Shown piece by piece: positions 8,369 to 18,900 of a DNA stretch of 24,681 nt. Positions within the stretch are counted from its first letter, which is position 1. Each line of letters begins with the position of its first letter. Below the pieces are notes generated by a model, which was not told where the DNA came from, made no database searches, and saw nothing but the letters and a program-made list of their open reading frames with translations. Made by a program: the position numbers and the translations under genes. This DNA is from a virus: IMG/VR virus record IMGVR_UViG_3300031688_000127, positions 1 through 24,681 of that record; one strand, written 5' to 3'.

Positions 8369-8725
8369 ATGCCAACATTCGCAGGTTTCAGTACTAAAAA
8401 TATAAATGCAATAAATCACGAGTTAACAGATAAAGACTTGGTGATTGAAGACCTAATGAATCATATCATGACGCATAAGGGCGAACGGGTTATGTTGCCT
8501 AATTATGGGTCAATTATTCATTTAATGAAATTTGAGCCTCTGACTGAAGAAACAAAACAATTAATTAAAGAAGACTTAACCAGTATTGTAAATGATGACC
8601 CGAGAGTTAACTATATAAGTTGTACAATCAGCGACTCGGACCACACAATAAACGCTACACTAAGGATTGAAATTCTACCAACAAATGAAAATGTAGAGTT
8701 AAAGATAGACTTAGATAGAGAATAA
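8369..8725 (+). CDS. 25: Baseplate wedge protein gp25
   Basis: 118 residues, near the usual length of the gp25/GPW family (T4 gp25 is 132). gp25 binds the gp6 dimer at the inner baseplate and helps start sheath assembly. Visible family features are the N-terminal FAGFSTKN and VIEDLMNHIMTHKGERVMLP, the NYGSIIHLMKFEPLTEET block (about 51-68), where the family has 'P-x-y/f-G-x-x-l', and the NDDPRVNYIS segment (about 82-91) followed by beta-strands of the C-terminal half. It is followed after 13 bases by gp6, its direct partner, matching T4-like and many other contractile systems. The ribosome site is weak (AGAGAAAA). Confidence 0.92.
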   Translation: MPTFAGFSTKNINAINHELTDKDLVIEDLMNHIMTHKGERVMLPNYGSIIHLMKFEPLTEETKQLIKEDLTSIVNDDPRVNYISCTISDSDHTINATLRIEILPTNENVELKIDLDRE

Positions 8726-8738
8726 TAGAGAGACCATT

Positions 8739-11700
8739 ATGAGCCAAGAACGTACAGATAATCTATTCGCAAGTGAAAGTTGGACAGCAGTATATACTGC
8801 GTTTTCCAATGTTAGCCTTAAAGCATATGATTTTGACACAATTAGAACTGCACTGTTAGATTATACAGCAGAGACTTATCCTGCGAAGTTTAATGACTTC
8901 GTAGCAAGTTCTGAATTTATTGCAGTCTTAGATTTGGTCGCATACATGGGACACAGTTTAGCATTCAGATTGGATATGAATACACGTGAGAATTTCATGG
9001 ATACTGCTGAACGCAGAACTAGTATTCTTAAAATGGCAAAATCACTTGGATATAATAAAACTAGACCAATTAACGCAAAAGGATATATGAAGGTTTCTAG
9101 TATTACAACATCTGAAAGTGTCTTAGATAACGAAGGCGTATCTCTCGCAGGTAAACTTATAAACTGGAACGACAGCAATAATGCTGATTGGTATGAGAAC
9201 TTTATCAGTGTTCTAAATTCTTCATTCGCTGGAAATACAAAAATTCAAAATCCAGCATCTACGATGACAGTTGATGATGTAGATTACTCTTTATATGAAA
9301 TAAATGAAGAAACAAATTCAAAGAACATAAATTACGCATTTACCAGTTCAGTTGCAGGCGCTAGTAGAAATTTTGAGGCTGTTCGTGTTGTGTTAAACAC
9401 GGAACTATCCACAATTTCTGAAGATGAACCAAATATTTTAAAAAAGTTTACACTTATAAACAGAAATGACAATTTAGGCTCTGCTAGTGATAGAACAGGA
9501 TTCTTTGTGTATACAGTTGCAGGTCAATTGAATTACGAAGATAATACTTATAGAACAGTAATTTCAAATAGAAAACAAAAAATAGACGCAATAGACGTAT
9601 CAAACAGTGATGTTTGGGTTACGAAAATAGACTCAAGTAATGCATATGTTTCAAGTGTAACGAAAGTTGATAATGAAACACGTGAAACTGCAATTTATAA
9701 TGCTTTACGAACTGGTTCAGGTGATTTAGTAAGTATCAATTCAAGTGATAACAACTCAATCGAATTAAATTATCCAGATGGCGTATTTGGTAATGCCGCA
9801 ACGGGCGGATATAGAACATGGTTTAGAACAGTAGATAACGATAACTTTTCAGTAGAAGCAAAGGATATCAATGACGTAAGTATATCAATTCCATACGTAG
9901 GTAAAGACAGCAGAACATATAGCATAACATTCACACTAACAAGTACTAAAGACTTCACTGAGAACTACTCTGGCGAAACATTCGCAAGTGTTCGTAGAAT
10001 TGCACCTAGAAGTTATTACTCACAAGACAGAATGGTAAACGCTCAGGATTATAATGTATATCCATTAAGTCTCGGCAGCAACGTAGTTAGAAAAGTAAAA
10101 TCAGTAAACACATCATTTGCTGGTAAATCTCGTTACTTTGAGACAGACGATGTAGTGGGTCATCACTCAAATTTAAGTGTGACAGGGTCAGATGGAAGTT
10201 TATTCGTTGAAGATGAAGTATTAAAAGTTCCTTTAAGTTATAACAAAGAACAAGGTAAAAGTGATAACTTTATAAGAAATGAACTTACAAAAGCAATCAA
10301 ACATCCAAGTCTTTTAAATCAATTTTACTACAAGTATCATAGTGCGGTTGGTATCAATATAGCAGTAGCAAAATCATTTATAGTATCAACAAGCAATTCA
10401 ATGGTAGTAAATGCTACAATAGATGCTAAAGTATTTGAAGGCGATATCTTTGAACTGAATGTTGGTGAAATAACCACATATGCAAAGATTGGCGCAGTAG
10501 GTTCGGTACTTAGTGACAGTACAACAAACTATACACTAGATAAATCAATCCCAGCAAATGGAACTATTGTAAAGATTATAAGAGGTGTAAGAACAAAATT
10601 CACAGACGCTGAAGTCAAGGCTATTAAGGTTAAAGTAGATAGTGTGTCAGAAGCAACATTTACATTGAAGTATGGATTAGTAGCCGGCTTGGCACAAGAA
10701 TGGGAATGGCAAATTCACACTGGTTCTACTCCTTCAGAAATACATGTAGTGTTTAACTACACTTCTGGAATTAGGGATAATGAATCAGAATACATAGCAC
10801 AGTTTACTGGTAAAAAGGTTGCATTTGAAAGTAGAGACGAAGTTAAGTTTTTCTATGGCAACAATACTAGTGTAGTTGATAATGAAACAAATCTATCTCA
10901 AAGAGATACTATATTTTTAAACTACTTAGCAGGACAAACTAATAGTAATTACTCATCAAGTACTACTACTCCAACAGTAGTCGTGGGACAAGCACCAGTA
11001 ACTAGTTCTGTGGTCTACAATGGAACAGGCGCAGAATTTAAAGCAATATACCAACACACCGGTGCGAGAGAGACGTACGCCTTTATTGAAACAAATGGCG
11101 CAGTAACTAGTCCAGCATATTCACATGCTCTTGTATCACCAGATGGCATAGAATATCCATTATTGCCAGCACAAATATATTCACCAACATCAACTGCTGG
11201 TAAAGTTATAGGTAACGCAACAGACTTAGCCGACGGTGATGGAATTGATACTCTTACTCTAAGGATTGATGACTTATCTACTGTAACATCTTTAAGTTCA
11301 ACAATAGGACTAGACAGTGCGGTAACAGCATCAACAGACACAAATCTTTCAAGTACAAATATTACTATCAACTACTCTGGCGCTGAAGACCATTCTAATG
11401 CAGACAGTAGTTTTGCAACAATTAGTACAGCAGATTTGAATACTTTTGGGTTCAAAGGAAAGCCATCAACAACTTATTTCAGTAATGCTGGTAGTAAATT
11501 TTCGTTTATTGACACGACTGATAATGTTGAACAAAGTGGAACAGGCATAGTAACAACGTATGATGCTGGAACTACAGAGTATACATTTACTTTACCATTC
11601 CAACATGCAGACACCGATGCTAACAGTCCCGGCAATCAGAACCAATTAAACATCAACACACTAGACCAAGATATCAAGTTCAAACAATATCCATATGGAC

Positions 11701-12995
11701 AATTTAATATAGTAAGTGCAACAGCACTCACAACTAGTAATGTTCTTCTTAGAACAGCAACTGGGTCTTTTATTGATGCAACCCATACTACAGTTACACT
11801 TGTCTCTGGTACAACATACAAAATTGTTTTCTGGACATATGCTGTTGCAGTAAATGACCTTATTGATGTCTTTATTGGCGCACCAGCAGGATTATCAGAT
11901 ATCGCTAACTTCTCAGTAAGAGTAACAGCGGCATTCCAACTAGCAACATTGGCCACAACAACAGACGTGACATATAAAACATTAGCGGCACACGTGTATG
12001 ATGATTATTACACTACCGCAGGTTATAAAGATAATACAAAAGTTAAGTTATTCTCAGGAAACACAAACGGTAATCCATACGAAGTCTTTACTATCACTTC
12101 TGGAAATAAAATGGCAACAGAATCATATACGGTGGGAACAGTAAATTACGATAGAGCATCAAAGTATGCGTATGCGGCAGCAGAAGCCAGTACTGACACT
12201 CCAGATAGTTCAGTTCCTTTAACTGCTGTGCTGTGGTATAACACATCAAACACTACTTGGTATAAACGAATCGGTGGCATTTGGAACAAATCTTTCACAT
12301 ATAGTGGCAGTGGAGAAAACATAGTACACAACTTAATATCATATTCAGTGAAAGAAGGAATATCATTTGTTGAAGACTCGTTTACAAGTTTCAGATGGGA
12401 CCATTATGCAGATATAAACAAACGAATAAATCCTAGCACAAGTAATATTATTGATATGTATGTGTTGAGTTCTGATTATGTTAGAAATGTACAAAAATGG
12501 GTAGCAAAAGATTTCACAACTAAACAACCAGACGCACCAAATAATTATGAATTGAAAAATTTGATGAGTACAATTGAGCCAAAGGCTGCCATTGCAGACC
12601 ACGTTGCTTATATCCCATCAGAGTTTAAATATCTATTTGGCTCATATGCATCGGCAGAGAACCAAGCAGTGTTTAAGGTAATTAAGAAGTTGGGAGTTGG
12701 ATACACAGACAGCGAAATCAAAACCGCAGTGTCTACGAAAGTGAATGAATACTTTTCAATTGACAACTGGGATTTTGGAGCGACATTCTACTTCTCAGAA
12801 CTGGCGGCATACTTGCATCAAGAACTAGGAGACTATATTTCGAGTGTAGTAATTACTCCTAAATATTCTACGAATGAGTTCACAAAGTTACTAAGTATCT
12901 CTTGTGCATTGAATGAAATATTTATGGCAGTAACGACATCAAGTGATGTAAAAATAATTACACAATTATCACAATCTGAATTAGTAGGCGAATAA
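8739..12995 (+). CDS. 6: Baseplate wedge protein gp6, enlarged
   Basis: 1418 residues, more than twice T4 gp6 (660). gp6 forms the inner ring holding the wedges together. Residues 1-110 are typical (SSEFIAVLDLVAYMGHSLAF, then NTRENFMDTAERRTSILKMA). The baseplate-J-like core follows: LNYPDGVFGNAATGGYRTWF (from about 345), SISIPYVG, then APRSYYSQDRMVNAQDYNVY (about 424-443) and FAGKSRYFE. The end (about 1237-1418: IIDMYVLSSDYVRNVQKW, then FGSYASAENQAVFKVIKKLG and SISCALNEIFMAV) is again gp6-like. The extra length, roughly 600-1190, is rich in Ser, Thr and Asn and beta-like, with a WYNTSNTTWYKRIGGIW segment near 1166, so it probably forms surface-exposed domains. The stop is one base from the next ATG. 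Confidence 0.9.
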   Translation: MSQERTDNLFASESWTAVYTAFSNVSLKAYDFDTIRTALLDYTAETYPAKFNDFVASSEFIAVLDLVAYMGHSLAFRLDMNTRENFMDTAERRTSILKMAKSLGYNKTRPINAKGYMKVSSITTSESVLDNEGVSLAGKLINWNDSNNADWYENFISVLNSSFAGNTKIQNPASTMTVDDVDYSLYEINEETNSKNINYAFTSSVAGASRNFEAVRVVLNTELSTISEDEPNILKKFTLINRNDNLGSASDRTGFFVYTVAGQLNYEDNTYRTVISNRKQKIDAIDVSNSDVWVTKIDSSNAYVSSVTKVDNETRETAIYNALRTGSGDLVSINSSDNNSIELNYPDGVFGNAATGGYRTWFRTVDNDNFSVEAKDINDVSISIPYVGKDSRTYSITFTLTSTKDFTENYSGETFASVRRIAPRSYYSQDRMVNAQDYNVYPLSLGSNVVRKVKSVNTSFAGKSRYFETDDVVGHHSNLSVTGSDGSLFVEDEVLKVPLSYNKEQGKSDNFIRNELTKAIKHPSLLNQFYYKYHSAVGINIAVAKSFIVSTSNSMVVNATIDAKVFEGDIFELNVGEITTYAKIGAVGSVLSDSTTNYTLDKSIPANGTIVKIIRGVRTKFTDAEVKAIKVKVDSVSEATFTLKYGLVAGLAQEWEWQIHTGSTPSEIHVVFNYTSGIRDNESEYIAQFTGKKVAFESRDEVKFFYGNNTSVVDNETNLSQRDTIFLNYLAGQTNSNYSSSTTTPTVVVGQAPVTSSVVYNGTGAEFKAIYQHTGARETYAFIETNGAVTSPAYSHALVSPDGIEYPLLPAQIYSPTSTAGKVIGNATDLADGDGIDTLTLRIDDLSTVTSLSSTIGLDSAVTASTDTNLSSTNITINYSGAEDHSNADSSFATISTADLNTFGFKGKPSTTYFSNAGSKFSFIDTTDNVEQSGTGIVTTYDAGTTEYTFTLPFQHADTDANSPGNQNQLNINTLDQDIKFKQYPYGQFNIVSATALTTSNVLLRTATGSFIDATHTTVTLVSGTTYKIVFWTYAVAVNDLIDVFIGAPAGLSDIANFSVRVTAAFQLATLATTTDVTYKTLAAHVYDDYYTTAGYKDNTKVKLFSGNTNGNPYEVFTITSGNKMATESYTVGTVNYDRASKYAYAAAEASTDTPDSSVPLTAVLWYNTSNTTWYKRIGGIWNKSFTYSGSGENIVHNLISYSVKEGISFVEDSFTSFRWDHYADINKRINPSTSNIIDMYVLSSDYVRNVQKWVAKDFTTKQPDAPNNYELKNLMSTIEPKAAIADHVAYIPSEFKYLFGSYASAENQAVFKVIKKLGVGYTDSEIKTAVSTKVNEYFSIDNWDFGATFYFSELAAYLHQELGDYISSVVITPKYSTNEFTKLLSISCALNEIFMAVTTSSDVKIITQLSQSELVGE

Positions 12996-12996
12996 C

Positions 12997-15900
12997 ATGG
13001 CAAAGAAGATTTATGACTTTTTACCAGGACACTTAAAGAACCGCGAGTTAGAAACAATATTCGAGTCAACTCTTGACCGTGCGTTCTCTGTTGGTGAAAT
13101 GGAAAAAACAAAAGCGTTTGTTGGTAGAAAAGAAAAAGGAATATTCAAAAGTACTGACATATATCTTTCGTTCCCACCACAATCATACGCAAGAGATAAT
13201 TATGGGTTAGAGCCAACCTTTACAAACAGAGATGCGACTGATAATGTGTTCTATGAAGATTTGCTCAACGCAATATACAATAAAGGCTCTCTTACAAACG
13301 ACCATAGAAGATTATTCAATAGCAGTAACACGTTAAGCACTGTTGCCTTGCCAATAGATTTAGATAAATTTGTTAACTTCAGTATGTATTACTGGGTACC
13401 ATCAACGTTCCGTAATGATATATTTGCTGGCTCAAATAATAAACATTATGTTACACTTAACTACAATAAAGATAAGCCATATGGTACAACCAACTGGTGG
13501 TCAAAGAATAATAGTTGGTATCACTATGATGATATTAAACAATATATTACAGATGCAAACTTTAAGTTATTAGTACAGGCATCTCGTCCAATCATAGAGT
13601 TTGACCAACACTTACAACTTAGTACAACAAGTCAAGCCAAATCTTTGAGTGATACAGCATGGGCATTGCCAACTTTTGAAACATACGATGTTACCACTAC
13701 AAATTTCATTACTGATGCAAAATTATTTCATTATGTTGTTGGCGACAACTATGTAACAGACGCAGAACTAGGATTCAAACCTAAGTTAAAAGCGGGCGAT
13801 TACTATAGTGAATTCGTATTTAATATTGACCTATTAGAAACATCAACGTATAAGTGGAAAGAAGATGCGAGTACTAATAGTTACAAAGAGTTGATGATAT
13901 TTTCAACTTTTGATTACAGAAACCTAAGACAAGAACTAGGCACCTCAGCGACATTATCAGAGATTACCCTCCTTCAGTCTCCTAAAAATACTAATTCAAT
14001 AGATTTATATGTAGATGGTAAAAAGCAATTAGGAAACTATGCATTCGATAGTTCTACAAAGAAAATCACACTAACAAAAGCAATAACTGGAAACGTATAT
14101 GTTGATTACTGTACTTTAACTCCTGTTGTTTATGAGGGTGACAAAGTATTTCAAAGAATTAATCCTGCACTAGAATATAACGTTGATAACACTTCATACG
14201 TTAATACAGAATTAGTATACTCTACTCTACACGAGCATTTGGTTCGTATAATCGAAACAACAGACACATTAACTGGAGATGCAAACGCATCAAACAACTA
14301 CAGAAGCATTGGCGACAGTACTGATAAATTAAGACACGCAAATAAGGGCAGTACACTAGTTCTCAATAATATAGATATTAAAGAGGCGTACTTTGCATTA
14401 ACAAGAGATGATTATAATCCACTAAAAGCAACAGAGTTTTTATCAAATTCTTATAATGGGTATAAGAACAAACTACTAACAACAGTTATAAACACATTAT
14501 CAAATAGTGCTAGTGATACTAAAACAGATTTACAAGTTTTAGAAGATGCAATCAGCACTATATCTCTAGGAAAACACACAAGTGTAAGTATTTTTAGAGA
14601 CAGTTCTATGATAAACTTTGGTGAGAGCAATTCTCATTATCAACAACTTCCTGTGACAGTTATCGATAGTGCGACTGAACAAGTAATGCCTACATTCAGA
14701 GACTCAATACTACATGACAAAAATATTGTTATAACTCTAAATAATGTTATACAAAGACTTAATGTAGATTATACATTATCTTCTGGCGCAACAGAGATAA
14801 AATTTACGACAGCAAGGGCAAGTAGTGATGTAATAACTGTTAGACATTATATTAACATTAAAGAATCTTACATCCCACCAAGTGCAACTTCTTTAGGTAT
14901 AGCACCCGCTCATATTCCAGAAATTATAACAGATGCTGGATATAGTCCATCGGTGAAGTTTATTAAAGGACATGATGGTACATTAACTCCTGTATATCCG
15001 TTAGTAGATGGCAGTGCAAATAGAATAGATAACATATTACTTATATTCGAAACCTTGGTGTTTAATAATCTAGCAGACAACACAAGTTCTAAAATAGATA
15101 GCATGAATTATGGCATATACGGCTCATCTACAAACGATTATACTCCTTCTGAAAAGAAATACATTATGTATCCATTCTTTAAGAAGTGGATGATGAGAAA
15201 TAATATTGATGACTTGGCCAATGATATATATGATGTCACTGATTATAAAACATGGAACTATAGAGCAAAAGATGACACAACTAGTGGTTATTGGAGAGGG
15301 CAGTTAATCCAGGCTTATGGCACAGACAGACCGCTACAAGAACCATGGAAAGCAATAAAATTATCACAGAAGCCAGCAGCCTTTGATGCGACATACGGAG
15401 CATCTTATACTACAATAGCCTTTTGGAATACATTGATAAACGCAAATAAATTAACTTGTCCGGTCCCAGTTGACGGGTCAGGAAACTTACATAAGCCAAA
15501 TGAACTATTCTTCAGTAGTTCGATATCATCTGATGATATAGCATTGATGGACCAAGCATGGGAATTTGGTGATAACTCACCAGTTGAACTTGCATGGACT
15601 CGTAGTAGTGAATTTATATTTGCAGAGTTTCTATTGATGTTGTTAACAAATCCATTTGAGATTATACACAAGTATGCTACTGAATTAAAATCTATTATTG
15701 CATATTCTAATCAGAATGATAGTATTGATAATGCAGTGGTACTTGCAGATAAAGCCAATTATTCATTTAAGTTGGGTTCAAAGTTGGGCGGTTTTGTTAA
15801 TAACTTTAAATTACATACAGAAAACAATTCACTAGCAAATAGCAGATTCACTGAATTGCCTGAAGATAACTTTGACTTGTTTGTTCACGCCGGTGTACCA

Positions 15901-18900
15901 AATAGAAGTGAATTCTTTAGTGCAATCGTAGTCGAAAAAGTTTCAACTGCTCTTGAGCATCCAGTTTACGCACTATCTGATGTTGCTACATACTTCAAGG
16001 GTCTGGTTGTTCTAAACACAACAGATAGTAAATATTATAAAAGAAAGATAGACGGTGTATCAGCAAAAGAGACAGCGGCGGTAATTACCTTTGACTATGC
16101 AAGTTGGACACTAATATCTCAGCCTAAAATTGATAAGTTCGGATTTAGAATTCATGGATATGACCAATTAAATCCTACATTTTATGCAATGGCATGGGAC
16201 AAAGCAAGTGGAGATAAAGCATTCTCAACAGCAGGCGACAAACTTACATTAAAGAATTGGACATCTGGTGAATACTACAGAATGGATTCATATACACTAC
16301 ATCAAAATGTTCCTTATATTTGTCTTGCTAGTCACACAGCAACTTCTGATTTTGATGACAATATATCAGATTGGAAACCAGTAACAGAATGGCCAAGAAC
16401 AAATAAAGTTCAAGCAATGGGTTACAATGAATTAGTAGATGACACTGTAAAGAATTATAATTATGGTGATATCTTAGAAACAATAGATGATGTTGCACAT
16501 TTAATAATGGGTTATGAACATTATCTTAAATTAGTAGGTTGGGAATTTACAGACTCAGGCGAGTTTGGTGAAGTATTAGATTGGGAAAATCTATTACATA
16601 AATTCTTAGAATGGCAATCAGAAAATAATTCAGTTGGTGATTTTATCACTCTAACGCCTTTATTAACTGGCGGAAGTTTTAATACAGATTATGGTGTAGC
16701 AAGTGTATCAACCGAAACATTTAAGAACTACTATACTGTAGTAGATGCATCAGGTAGACTTATATCAAGGGATAATGTTCATTTTCATACAGACGGTTCT
16801 AAACTTACATTCGCAAGTGATGTACCTATCTATGGAATGAAGATGGACATAAGAGATATCGAACATGCATTCGTTATTGATAGAACCGATAGTTACGGAG
16901 ATATAATATACGACCCACAGAATAATAATAGAAATCTTAGAGTACAAGTTGATTGTAACAGAACTATTGGATGGGACGGAACAATGGCAGTTGACGGTTA
17001 CATAGTAAGCGACAATCAATTGCTACCAAACTTTGATACAATGGTTAGAGAAACTAAACATTATAGAGATACGTTAGTTGACCAAAGTCTATCAATTATC
17101 AATAAGTTAAAATCAAATCAATATGGTTATACAACAAGAACATATCTAACAAACCATGGTGTTGAAAGAGAATCACAATTAGAATTTTATAGAGGCTTCT
17201 TATCACATAAAGGAACAGTTTCGAGTGTTAATAGGATTGTCAACAACAACAGTGACTTTAAAGACATAACACATTCTGACATCTGGGCAATTAAATTAAG
17301 CGAGTATGGACATCAGTCTGCTAAATTTACAATGACAAAAGATGTTACAGTTAGTGATATGATACAAAACCCATTCTTAATAGAATACCAAGATACAAGT
17401 AAAGAACTATTACCAATTACAAAAGAAAATAATATAGCAATCAAAACAACTGGATATGTTAACGAGTCTGATGTAAGTTATGTCACAAGCACATATAGTT
17501 CATTGACTGCATTAACTGAAACTTCTCTGTATGAAGGAGACACTGCATGGATCCAGTCAGACGAAGACAGAGCATGGGATGTAGTTCGACTTAGTGAAGT
17601 ATCAGAAATAAGTTATATAGGCGAAACATCAGATAACCAATTATACATTGGTACTGCTTCTCCTATTGATAGCACGTCTCTTGCTAAGCCAATTTATTTA
17701 AAAATATCTGCAAAAGAGATAACACCGACAATATCAGGCTATTACTTGCTTTCTTCTAATGGAACAAAATCAGTAAGTGGAACAGTAGTACATGAGTACC
17801 TGGTATTTGAAGAAGATTTTGAGCCATTAACGGTTGAGATAGATTCTACAACTACAAATAGTGTCTTTGTACCTACTAGTTCAAATTCTGGTGTAGAGGC
17901 GATAGGCTCAGTTAGTAATCCAGTATTTGATAGTGGCGACATTATTGCAATTGATGGAGTATCTTACACTTATACTCCGTCAGGAACTACTAGTACGGGA
18001 ATAACAATTCTTGGCACAGTTGCTAATCCAATTATAGCAGAAGGCGAACAAGCAAGTTTTGTTGTTTATAATGACTCTGGTATAGTTGAGAACACAACGA
18101 ACACAACTGTAACATTCTCAGGAACTGTCGCAACCACGCCAGGAGCATTTAGTTCAAATTACGGTGACCAAGTAACAATTGACGGCACAACATTAACTGT
18201 TGGTTATAGTGCATCTGAAACTATATCGAAAACAACAACAGCGACAAGAAGTTCGACACTGACAACAGGAAATACTGTTATCATTGATAGCACAACAAAG
18301 ACAATAGCAGATTTGACATTAACTGGTACAGTTTCCTCTCCAGTTATGCCTTCTACAAAGCCATTAACAATTAATGGAGACACAATTACATTATCAAGTG
18401 GTGCTGATTTGGCCGCAATCGTAACTGCGATTAACACAGGAACAAGTAGTGTTGTTGCAAGTACTTCAGGAAGTAATTTAGTTATCACAACTTCAGTTCC
18501 ACAACTGACAATGACTGGTGGTTCACTAATAGATTTGGGACTATCAACAACAAACTCATACACAGATTCTAAACTAGATAATCTAGCAACAGCACTGACT
18601 ACAATAACTAATATTACAGCATCAGTGGACACAAACAATCGCATGACTATTGTAAGTTCTGGGTCTACAATGACAATTTCTGGAACTGCTTTAGTTGAAT
18701 TAGGTATTACAGCAGGAACATATGAAACTAATTCCAATCCAACAATAGATAGTGTTAGTTCACAGATAAATGCACTTTCTATATCTGGAGTAACTGCATC
18801 AGTTGTAACTGGAACTCTTAAGATATCAAGTTTAAATCATAACTTAGATATAATTGAAGTAACTTCTGGCGCCATGGGTAGAATAGGTTATGCAACTACT

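Noticed and set aside
8219-8419. Small - strand open frame upstream of clpP
   Set aside because: It spans the clpP promoter, the inverted repeat and the gp25 start in a region best explained as regulatory. The product has no recognisable features.
18204-18737. 177-residue - strand open frame inside the giant gene
   Set aside because: Its valine-rich product comes from reading the Thr/Ser repeats backwards. No promoter, ribosome site or domain supports it.
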